Shown here one piece after another: positions 1 to 7,343 of a stretch of DNA of 64,000 bases. Source of the DNA: Arthrobacter sp. N199823. Its GTDB lineage: Bacteria; Actinomycetota; Actinomycetes; Actinomycetales; Micrococcaceae. The DNA lies in the NCBI RefSeq assembly GCF_002929705.1, contig NZ_PJIN01000009.1, positions 62,001 to 126,000 of the forward strand, in the 5' to 3' direction. The position numbers were made by a program, and so were the translations under genes. The notes beneath the pieces were generated by a model. That model searched no databases and was not told the DNA's origin. It saw only the letters and a list, made by a program, of their open reading frames with translations. Each line of letters starts with the position of its first letter. Position 1 is the stretch's first letter.

Positions 1-574
1 GATGGGCCCAGAAGGGCTCCGGCAAGCCACCCAGATCGCCATTTTGTCGGCGAACTACATTGCCCGCAGCCTCAGTGAGCACTACCCGGTGCTGTACACC
101 GGCGCCCACGATCTGGTGGCGCACGAATGCATCCTGGACCTGCGCGGCATCACGGCGGACTCGGGCGTGAGCGTTGAGGACGTGGCCAAGCGGCTCATCG
201 ACTACGGCTTCCACGCACCCACCATGTCCTTCCCGGTACCTGGCACCTTGATGGTGGAGCCCACGGAGTCGGAGGACCTGGGTGAGATTGACCGTTTCAT
301 CAACGCCATGATCTCCATCCGCAAGGAAATCGCTGCGGTGCAGGAAGGACTGTGGCCCGCGGAAGACAACCCGCTGGTTAACGCCCCGCACACGGCGCAG
401 AGCATTGCACAGGACTGGGATCACCCTTACAGCCGCGAAGAAGCTGTGTTCCCGGCTGGGGTGGACCCGCGCGCCAAGTACTGGCCCTTGGTGCGCCGCG
501 TCGATCAGGCGTACGGCGACCGCCACCTTGTGTGCTCCTGCCCCTCAATTGAGGAACTTGCGGAAGTGTTCTAA
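1..574 (+). CDS. gcvP: Glycine dehydrogenase (decarboxylating), P protein, C-terminal fragment
   Basis: The P protein of the glycine cleavage system decarboxylates glycine using pyridoxal phosphate. Only the last ~190 residues lie in the window; the reading frame is open at the left edge, so the gene starts outside. The segment matches the conserved GcvP C-terminus: [16 protein letters not shown], the [25 protein letters not shown] region and an MVEPTESE motif that precedes the final helices. It ends with TAA at 572-574. The pyridoxal-lysine region lies upstream and is not visible. The next gene, pyc, is 222 bp downstream and separated by a hairpin, so the two are probably not co-transcribed. 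Confidence 0.95.
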   Translation, partial: MGPEGLRQATQIAILSANYIARSLSEHYPVLYTGAHDLVAHECILDLRGITADSGVSVEDVAKRLIDYGFHAPTMSFPVPGTLMVEPTESEDLGEIDRFINAMISIRKEIAAVQEGLWPAEDNPLVNAPHTAQSIAQDWDHPYSREEAVFPAGVDPRAKYWPLVRRVDQAYGDRHLVCSCPSIEELAEVF

Positions 575-697
575 CTCACTCTTTATTACGTAGGGTGCAA
601 TGAGGTACGCCACTGGATTTGGTGCACAATGGCTGCAGGGGTGAAACTTGCACCACTTTGTGTCACCGAACTACACCAATTTCTACAAGGCAACACG

Positions 698-721
698 ATT
701 CCGGGGCTTGCGCCCCGGAAT
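698..721. terminator. GC-rich hairpin downstream of gcvP
   Basis: A perfect 10-bp stem (ATTCCGGGGC with GCCCCGGAAT) closes a TTGC tetraloop. No T-run follows, so it is either a weak or Rho-assisted terminator of gcvP or a leader hairpin of pyc. Confidence 0.5.
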
Positions 722-753
722 TGTGGCTGCACAAGCGGATCACGGCTCACGCT

Positions 754-792
754 GTTGACGCTTGTGCTTCGCCACCATTGTTCACACAGGAG
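754..792 (+). promoter_or_regulatory. Putative pyc promoter and ribosome binding site
   Basis: TTGACG at 754-759 resembles a -35 box. ATTGTT at 777-782, 17 bp later, is a poor -10 match. AGGAG at 788-792 lies 4 bases before the pyc ATG and decides that start. The promoter call is tentative; the RBS is convincing. Confidence 0.35.
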
Positions 793-796
793 TGAG

Positions 797-3700
797 ATGT
801 TTTCGAAAATTCTGGTTGCCAACCGCGGCGAAATCGCGATCCGGGCATTCCGTGCCAGCTACGAGCTCGGTGCCAAGACAGTTGCCGTTTTCCCGCATGA
901 GGACCGCACCTCCATCCACCGTCAGAAGGCCGATGAAGCCTACCTGATTGGTGAAGAAGGACACCCGGTCCGGGCGTACCTTGACGTTGCTGAAGTGATT
1001 CGCGTAGCGAAGGAATCTGGCGCCGATGCCATTTACCCCGGCTACGGATTCCTCTCCGAAAACCCCGAACTGGCAAGCGCCGCCCGTGATGCCGGCATCA
1101 CCTTCATTGGCCCGCCCGCCGAAGTGCTGGAACTGACAGGTAACAAGGTTCACGCCATTGATGCTGCACGCAAAGCCGGTATTCCGGTCCTGCAGTCCAG
1201 CGAGCCCAGTGCCGATCTTGACTACCTCCTTGGCGCGGCCGCCGAGATTGGTTACCCCATCTTCGCCAAGGCCGTGGCCGGCGGCGGCGGTCGTGGCATG
1301 CGCCGCGTAGAAAAGGCTGAGGACCTCGAGGAGGCTCTCAAGGCAGCCATGCGTGAAGCCGATGCAGCCTTTGGTGACCCCACCATGTTCCTTGAGCAGG
1401 CAGTACTGCGCCCGCGTCACATTGAGGTCCAGATTCTGGCCGACAATGAAGGCAATGTCATCCACCTCTTCGAGCGCGACTGTTCCTTGCAGCGCCGCCA
1501 CCAGAAGGTCGTGGAGATTGCCCCGGCCCCGAACCTGGATGAAAACATTCGCCAGGCGTTGCACTCAGATGCCGTGAAGTTCGCCAAGGCCATGGGCTAC
1601 GTGAACGCCGGAACCGTCGAGTTCCTCGTTGACACTGTGGGTGAGCGCGCCGGACAGCACGTTTTCATTGAGATGAACCCACGCATCCAGGTCGAGCACA
1701 CCGTGACCGAGGAAATCACTGACGTGGACCTGGTCCAGGCGCAGATGCGTATTGCCGCAGGCGAAACCCTGGCTGATCTGGGCCTGACCCAGGACAACGT
1801 CCATGTCAAGGGTGCCGCGTTGCAGTGCCGCATCACCACGGAGGACCCCTCCAACGGATTCCGCCCCGACGTTGGAAAGATCACCACTTACCGTTCCGCC
1901 GGTGGCGCCGGCGTACGGCTCGACGGCGGCACCATTTACGCAGGTGCCGAGATCAGCCCGCATTTTGACTCCATGCTGGTTAAGCTCACCTGCCGCGGCC
2001 GTGACTACCAGACAGCCGTCTCCCGCGCCCGCCGCGCCCTGGCCGAGTTCCGCATCCGCGGTGTCTCCACCAACATCTCCTTCCTGCAGGCCGTGTTGGC
2101 TGACCCGGCCTTCAACGCCGGCGACGTGGCCACCTCCTTCATTGACGAGCGGCCCGAGCTGCTGAACTCTCACGTCTCCAGCGACCGCGGTACCAAGTTG
2201 CTGACCTGGCTGGCCGATGTCACTGTCAATAAGCCGCATGGCGAACTCTCAGTGATTGAAGACCCGGCCCGCAAGCTGCCCGACGTTGATCTGGCGGATG
2301 CTCCTGCCGGTACCCGCCAGCAGCTGGCCGAGCTCGGACCGGTGGGCTTTGCCGCTGCCCTGCGTGCACAGACCGCCGTGGCCGTCACAGACACCACCTT
2401 CCGTGACGCACACCAGTCGCTGCTGGCCACCCGCGTGCGCACCCGAGACTTGCTCGCAGCCGGCCCTGCCGTGTCTATTTTGACCCCGCAGCTGCTCTCT
2501 GTTGAAGCCTGGGGCGGAGCCACCTATGACGTCTCCCTGCGCTTCCTCGGTGAGGACCCGTGGCAACGTCTGTCACAGTTGCGTGAAGCTCTGCCCAACG
2601 TCTGCCTGCAGATGCTGCTGCGTGGACGCAACACGGTGGGCTACACCCCGTACCCGGCGGAGGTGACCGACGCCTTTGTGCAGGAAGCTGCCGCCAGCGG
2701 CATCGATATTTTCCGCATCTTTGACGCGCTCAACGACGTGGACCAGATGGAGCCGGCCATCAAGGCCGTGCGCGCCACCGGAACCGCCGTTGCCGAGGTT
2801 GCCCTCTGCTACACCGGTGATCTGCTGGACCCGGCTGAAGGCATCTACACCCTTGATTACTACCTGGAACTGGCTCAGCGCATCGTTGACGCCGGCGCCC
2901 ACATTCTGGCCATCAAGGACATGGCTGGCGTACTCCGCCCGGCCGCTGCCGCCAAGCTGGTCACCGCCTTGCGTGAGCGCTTTGACCTGCCGGTGCACTT
3001 GCACACCCACGACACCGCCGGCGGCCAGCTGGCTACGTTGATGGCTGCCATCAATGCAGGAGTCGACGCCGTTGACGTCGCCTCAGCTGCCCTGTCAGGC
3101 ACCACGAGCCAGCCCTCAGCCTCGGCCTTGGTTGCTGCTCTGGCGCACACCGAGCGCGACACCGGCATTGACCTGGCCGCCATCAGCTCTCTCGAGCCGT
3201 ACTGGGAGGCCGTGCGCCGCCTGTACGCACCGTTCGAATCCGGCTTGGCCGCACCCACCGGCCGTGTGTACCTGCACGAGATTCCGGGCGGCCAGCTTTC
3301 CAACCTGCGTCAGCAGGCCATCGCACTGGGTCTGGGGGAGCGCTTCGAGGAAATCGAGGACATGTACACCGCCGCAGACCGGATCCTGGGGCACCTGGTC
3401 AAGGTCACGCCGTCGTCCAAGGTAGTTGGAGACCTTGCCCTGCACCTGGTGGGCATCAAGGCTGACCCGGCCGACTTCGAGGAAAACCCGCAGAATTACG
3501 ACATCCCCGACTCCGTGGTGGGCTTCCTCGGCGGCGAGCTGGGCACCCCTCCCGGCGGCTGGCCCGAACCGTTCCGCACGAAGGCGTTGCAGGGCCGCAC
3601 CATTGTTGAGCGCATGGGCACGCTGACCGACGAGGACAGCGCGCAGCTGGCAGGCGACAGCGAAACTCGCAGGGCAGCCCTGAACCGCTTGCTCTTTGCC

Positions 3701-4192
3701 GGCCCCACGAAGGACTTCGAGTCAATCCGCAAAACGTACGGCGATGTCTCCATCCTGGACACCCGCGATTACCTGTACGGTCTGCGCCGCGGCGTGGAAC
3801 ACATCATGCCGCTGGGCAAGGGTGTGCGCTTGATTGCCGAGCTCGAGACCATCTCCGAGCCCGACGAGAAGGGCATGCGTACCGTGGTCGCCAAGCTGAA
3901 CGGTCAGAGCCGTCCGGTGCTGGTCCGTGACCGGAGCATCGAAAGCACCGTCAAGGCCGCCGAGAAGGCCGATGAGACCGCTCCCGGCCAGGTTGCCGCA
4001 CCGTTCGCCGGCGCCGTCTCGGTCAAGGTCGCCGTGGGCGACGTTGTCGAGGCCGGCGCAACAGTCGCCACCATCGAGGCCATGAAGATGGAGGCCTCAA
4101 TTACGACGCCGGTGGGCGGCACCGTCTCCCGCCTCGCCGTATCCGGGGTTGCCCAGGTACAGGGTGGAGACCTGCTGGTGGTCATCTCCTAA
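797..4192 (+). CDS. pyc: Pyruvate carboxylase
   Basis: A biotin-dependent anaplerotic enzyme that carboxylates pyruvate to oxaloacetate with ATP and bicarbonate. The 1131-residue product has the full domain order. An N-terminal biotin carboxylase begins KILVANRGEIAIRAFRA, with the glycine-rich AVAGGGGRGMR ATP loop and EMNPRIQVEHTVTEEITDVDLV. The central carboxyltransferase barrel shows TDTTFRDAHQSLLATRVRT and LHTHDTAGG. The C-terminal biotinyl domain carries EAMKMEA, with the biotin-accepting lysine at about residue 1097. The frame is open further upstream to 629, but MFSKILVANRGE is the normal family N-terminus and has an AGGAG just before it. It is a stand-alone gene; the next gene converges on it. 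Confidence 0.98.
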   Translation: MFSKILVANRGEIAIRAFRASYELGAKTVAVFPHEDRTSIHRQKADEAYLIGEEGHPVRAYLDVAEVIRVAKESGADAIYPGYGFLSENPELASAARDAGITFIGPPAEVLELTGNKVHAIDAARKAGIPVLQSSEPSADLDYLLGAAAEIGYPIFAKAVAGGGGRGMRRVEKAEDLEEALKAAMREADAAFGDPTMFLEQAVLRPRHIEVQILADNEGNVIHLFERDCSLQRRHQKVVEIAPAPNLDENIRQALHSDAVKFAKAMGYVNAGTVEFLVDTVGERAGQHVFIEMNPRIQVEHTVTEEITDVDLVQAQMRIAAGETLADLGLTQDNVHVKGAALQCRITTEDPSNGFRPDVGKITTYRSAGGAGVRLDGGTIYAGAEISPHFDSMLVKLTCRGRDYQTAVSRARRALAEFRIRGVSTNISFLQAVLADPAFNAGDVATSFIDERPELLNSHVSSDRGTKLLTWLADVTVNKPHGELSVIEDPARKLPDVDLADAPAGTRQQLAELGPVGFAAALRAQTAVAVTDTTFRDAHQSLLATRVRTRDLLAAGPAVSILTPQLLSVEAWGGATYDVSLRFLGEDPWQRLSQLREALPNVCLQMLLRGRNTVGYTPYPAEVTDAFVQEAAASGIDIFRIFDALNDVDQMEPAIKAVRATGTAVAEVALCYTGDLLDPAEGIYTLDYYLELAQRIVDAGAHILAIKDMAGVLRPAAAAKLVTALRERFDLPVHLHTHDTAGGQLATLMAAINAGVDAVDVASAALSGTTSQPSASALVAALAHTERDTGIDLAAISSLEPYWEAVRRLYAPFESGLAAPTGRVYLHEIPGGQLSNLRQQAIALGLGERFEEIEDMYTAADRILGHLVKVTPSSKVVGDLALHLVGIKADPADFEENPQNYDIPDSVVGFLGGELGTPPGGWPEPFRTKALQGRTIVERMGTLTDEDSAQLAGDSETRRAALNRLLFAGPTKDFESIRKTYGDVSILDTRDYLYGLRRGVEHIMPLGKGVRLIAELETISEPDEKGMRTVVAKLNGQSRPVLVRDRSIESTVKAAEKADETAPGQVAAPFAGAVSVKVAVGDVVEAGATVATIEAMKMEASITTPVGGTVSRLAVSGVAQVQGGDLLVVIS

Positions 4193-4211
4193 TCCCCACT
4201 TGCCGGCCCGC

Positions 4212-4351
4212 AAATCGCTGGCGCGATTTCCGGGAACCTGGCAAGCGTGGGCCCACACGACGGTGCCGCCGGTTCCCGGAGCGGGGATGGATTTTCAAGG
4301 TCGCCCAGCGACCGCGGAAATCTTACTGCCCGCGAGGGAACCGGCGGCACC
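4212..4351. repeat. Nested inverted repeats between convergent genes; probable bidirectional terminator
   Basis: Between the converging ends of pyc and the LanC-like gene there is a small hairpin (AAATCGC/GCGATTT, 4212-4218 and 4223-4229). It is followed by a perfect 16-bp inverted repeat (GGTGCCGCCGGTTCCC at 4262-4277 and its complement at 4336-4351). Nested inside are GATTT/AAATC and GGTCGC/GCGACC (4299-4304 and 4308-4313). The simplest reading is a bidirectional transcription stop. It also marks the left edge of the accessory block, so a role as an island boundary is possible. Confidence 0.55.
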
Positions 4352-4365
4352 ATCATCCGCACCCA

Positions 4366-5529
4366 TCACAACAGCAAGGCGGGACTGGCTATTTGCTCAG
4401 GGTTGAGTAGCCTGGACAACACGAGAGCAGCCCCCGCAACACCAACAAATAGGCCTGTGCTCCCGCTGGCCCGGAGCCCGCTTGGCCAGGCGAGGGGATC
4501 CTCTTCGAGCGTGTCAAGGGCGGCCGCCGCGTATTGCCGGGCGGCACCCAGGTGGGATTTCACGTTCCACGTTTCATGGGCAAGAATGAGCGCCTCGAGC
4601 GGCCCACCCAGTCCGTGGCACAACGTCAGCCCGGCGGGCATGGTGCCGCTGCTCAGCTCCCGCTGGAGTTCGGTGCCACAAGCTGCCACGGCGGCCTCGG
4701 CTTCAGCCCTGAGCTGATCCGCAGGAAGCCCAAGGCCTGCCCGGAGATGTAGCAGCCGTAGTCGGACTGCAGCGATTCCGGCGGCCCCGTGGCACCAGAG
4801 CGCCGGATACACCGGCGGATTGGTGCGCAAGTCCGGCCAGAGGCCCAGGACGGGGTTGAACCAGGCGGATTCCCAGCGCAGGGCTTGGACCGCGAGCTCG
4901 GTGGCCTTCCCTGCACAGGGTGGATATGCCGCTGCCGCCTCGGCCAGGGCCAGAGCAATTCCGCTGTTGCCATGGGCCATACCGCACAGTGGCTTTCCTT
5001 CCGAGGAGTTGGACTCGGGCCAACAAACACCTACAGGGGTCTGCGTTGCCATCATCGTGAGGCGCTCCACGGCGTCGAGCGTTGCCGGCCCGCAGCAGCC
5101 CATGCGCACCTGGGCCAGCAGCAGGCCAGCCAGACCGCTCGTGAGATCGGAACCGGCAACGGTTGACGGATCTGGTAGCTGTCGAGGGGTCTGGCCTGCC
5201 GCATGTTGCGCCAAGGAAATTCCGGTCTGCCCGGACAGCAGCCCCGGCTGGCTGGCGTCGCACAGGGTGTGGGCAACTGCCGCCGCAAGTTCGCCAAGAT
5301 CTTTCCGGTCTGTTGCCCTGGCAAGGGCCGCGAGTGCCCACGCCATCCCGGCATCGCCGTCGTAGAGGCCGGGCCGCCCGCCCACCATCCGCCGGGGCTC
5401 ACCGTCGGCAGCAAGGTCCCAGCTGAGCCATCCGGCCCGGCCTCCGTCCCTGATGGTGGTTGCCGTGATGGCGTCAAGGCACCGGTTCAGACTCGTCCGC
5501 AGCAAGCGCAGCTCTCCCTGCTCACTCAT
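4366..5529 (-). CDS. LanC-like lanthionine cyclase
   Basis: A 387-residue LanC-family protein. LanC enzymes fold as an alpha/alpha toroid and use a zinc-bound thiolate to add cysteine to dehydroalanine or dehydrobutyrine, making (methyl)lanthionine rings. The three LanC motifs are visible: GMAHGNSGIA with His186, LWCHGAAG with Cys246, and LCHGLGG with Cys304-His305. Together these supply the expected zinc ligands Cys246, Cys304 and His305 and the catalytic His. The start at 5529 is chosen because AGGAGGG lies just upstream and the gene overlaps the preceding HopA1-like gene by 8 bp; a longer in-frame extension has no such signal. It is the last gene of the operon protease > kinase-like > HopA1-like > LanC-like, so it probably closes rings on a substrate dehydrated by the other two enzymes. 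No fused LanM/LanL dehydratase domain is present. Confidence 0.85.
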   Translation of the reverse strand: MSEQGELRLLRTSLNRCLDAITATTIRDGGRAGWLSWDLAADGEPRRMVGGRPGLYDGDAGMAWALAALARATDRKDLGELAAAVAHTLCDASQPGLLSGQTGISLAQHAAGQTPRQLPDPSTVAGSDLTSGLAGLLLAQVRMGCCGPATLDAVERLTMMATQTPVGVCWPESNSSEGKPLCGMAHGNSGIALALAEAAAAYPPCAGKATELAVQALRWESAWFNPVLGLWPDLRTNPPVYPALWCHGAAGIAAVRLRLLHLRAGLGLPADQLRAEAEAAVAACGTELQRELSSGTMPAGLTLCHGLGGPLEALILAHETWNVKSHLGAARQYAAAALDTLEEDPLAWPSGLRASGSTGLFVGVAGAALVLSRLLNPEQIASPALLL

Positions 5530-6412
5530 GGGCCCTCCTGCGCAGGTGCGGTGCAGTCGGATCCAGCCCAGCCGACAGGAATTCTTCGGAGGCGGTGCCA
5601 AGGAAGGTCTCATCGTCCGCGTTTGTGGTGCGCTGCAGTATCCCAGCCATGAGGGAACAGCGGCTCTCACCGAAGCTGCAGCCGTCCCCGGGTTCCTGAG
5701 CCCAAGAAACACCCGGGGCGAGTATTTCAGTCAGCGGGGGACCTGGCCGAGTCCGCACCCGGCCCCTAGCGCACTCGACAATGTCGCCAAAGGCCGCTGT
5801 CGACGCCACGTAGATGACCATCGCGTCGGGGCGGCCCAGACTGTGCTCCTGCGCGAGAACCTTGATCATCCATGGCTCGCTCCGGGTCTCAAGTGCCACT
5901 GTCAGCAGGCCGACCAGGTAGGGGAGTTCCCACAATGCAGGTCCCAGGTACACCCGTGTGACGTCTTTTGGGGCCGAGCGGGGATCCCAGCCGCCTCCCC
6001 AGCTTCGCCACCACCCCTCGGAGACCACGCCGCCGGACCGGGGAACCGCCATGATGTGCTCTCCTGCCTGTGCCGGCAGGCCGGTGCGTTCGCTGCCTTC
6101 TTGGTGCGTATAGCTTCCGCGGAGCAGGGCCCTTGCTCTGCCGTCGGCTGCCCGTGCGACGGTTATCCCGCCGGCGCCATGGCCGATGACAATGGCCGGT
6201 GTCCAGCCGAGGGCTTCTCCTTGGGCTAGCCGTAGCATGCCCTCCAAGGGAGGCCAAGCAGGGTCAACGCGAGACTCCGCTAGCGGGGCGGCATACCAGT
6301 GGCTGTACAAGGTGGCGGCGAGGTCTTGGCTCTCTGCTGCTGGCGGCACCCCTACTGCCCGGGCTTGGAGCAATGACCTCACATGAGCTGGGGAGAAGCC
6401 ATGCACCGTCAT
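5522..6412 (-). CDS. HopA1-family protein (class V lanthipeptide-type lyase candidate)
   Basis: A 296-residue protein with the HopA1 family pattern: LYSHWYA near residues 35-41, RVYLGP, a central PWMIKVL...RPDAMVIYV segment and C-terminal APGVSWAQEP...SFGESRC. HopA1 was named for a Pseudomonas type III effector, but in actinobacteria family members sit in class V lanthipeptide and thioamitide clusters. There they pair with a phosphotransferase-like protein to dehydrate Ser/Thr, probably eliminating phosphate. The chosen start (6412) gives a 4-bp ATGA overlap with the stop of the kinase-like gene upstream, and its end overlaps the LanC-like gene by 8 bp, so all three are translationally coupled. 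An effector role is less likely given those neighbours. Confidence 0.8.
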   Translation of the reverse strand: MTVHGFSPAHVRSLLQARAVGVPPAAESQDLAATLYSHWYAAPLAESRVDPAWPPLEGMLRLAQGEALGWTPAIVIGHGAGGITVARAADGRARALLRGSYTHQEGSERTGLPAQAGEHIMAVPRSGGVVSEGWWRSWGGGWDPRSAPKDVTRVYLGPALWELPYLVGLLTVALETRSEPWMIKVLAQEHSLGRPDAMVIYVASTAAFGDIVECARGRVRTRPGPPLTEILAPGVSWAQEPGDGCSFGESRCSLMAGILQRTTNADDETFLGTASEEFLSAGLDPTAPHLRRRAHE

Positions 6413-7338
6413 CGCCTGCCGTGGGTCGCCAGGAAGGAGGCGGCATGGCGCCTCGCTGCCTCGAATTGTTCGCTGCCGTGGGCGGCATGGTCCCCCTGCT
6501 GCGTGCTGAGTGCCGCCAGTTGCCATGCGCTCTGGACTGCACGCAGGGTGAGCATCGAATCGTCAAGGCGGGCCGGCCCGTCCCGCTGCCAATACTCCGT
6601 CAGAAATTCCTCCCCGCTGCTGCCAAGGGCACGCAAGGTGGATACCGCCGTGGCTAGATCCCAGGCCGGATGGCCCATTCCGGCGCTCTCCAAGTCCACT
6701 AGCCAAGCCCGGCCTCGCTGGATGATGACGTTGTTCGCCGAGACATCCCCATGGATCCATGCTGTGGCCGTCCACCGGGAGGCCGCGTGGTTCAGGGCAG
6801 TTCGCACTCCGGGTTCGTGTGCCAGCTCCAGGACCGCAGCACACGCCGAGCCGGCGGGACTACCAGCCATCGACGGGGGCAGATGATCGGCCCGCAGCGC
6901 CCAGGGCTCCGGTGCCCGTGGCAGATCCACCACGGAAACGTCAACGGACCAGGTGTGGAGCTCGGCGAGCGATTTCGCCAAGGCCCGGCAGGCGCCGTCG
7001 AACTCCTCGCCACCAAAGGGGACTTCAGCCAGGGTCTGGCCAGGCACTGCACCCACCCAGACGGCTGCGGCATCATCGAGGGGAAGGAGGCGCGGCACAC
7101 AGTCCAACCCGGCCAAGGCCGTGAGCACCATACGTTCGTTCATGACGACGTCGTCCCCGTCCAGCATCGAGGAGGCCCCGCGCTGCTTAACATAGGCCAG
7201 CGGCACCCCGTGCCGCTCCACCCGGTGGACGACATTGCTGCGTGGCTGCGGGTACACGGATACTGCCCCGTCCAGGACTTCGCCGGCGTCAAGAATTGCA
7301 GCCGCAACGCCACGGGCCACCAAGGCGGGGATCGTCAC
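6409..7338 (-). CDS. Aminoglycoside-phosphotransferase-like kinase (class V lanthipeptide-type)
   Basis: A 309-residue APH-fold protein starting with GTG, 5 bp after the protease stop. The kinase motifs are present: candidate ATP-binding Lys51, Glu68 in NERM, the catalytic loop WIHGDVSANNV (His196, Asp198, Asn203) and VDLES with Asp215. The residues needed for phosphotransfer are therefore intact. By itself the family could phosphorylate antibiotics or small molecules. Between a Thr/Cys-repeat protein and HopA1-like plus LanC-like genes, the better hypothesis is phosphorylation of Thr/Ser in that repeat before elimination by the HopA1-like partner. Specificity is inferred from context only. 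Confidence 0.8.
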   Translation of the reverse strand: MTIPALVARGVAAAILDAGEVLDGAVSVYPQPRSNVVHRVERHGVPLAYVKQRGASSMLDGDDVVMNERMVLTALAGLDCVPRLLPLDDAAAVWVGAVPGQTLAEVPFGGEEFDGACRALAKSLAELHTWSVDVSVVDLPRAPEPWALRADHLPPSMAGSPAGSACAAVLELAHEPGVRTALNHAASRWTATAWIHGDVSANNVIIQRGRAWLVDLESAGMGHPAWDLATAVSTLRALGSSGEEFLTEYWQRDGPARLDDSMLTLRAVQSAWQLAALSTQQGDHAAHGSEQFEAARRHAASFLATHGRR

Positions 7339-7343
7339 GGAAC

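Noticed and set aside
629-796. N-terminal extension of pyruvate carboxylase
   Set aside because: The frame is open, but the added 56 residues are unlike the family and contain the leader hairpin. The start at 797 has a good ribosome site.
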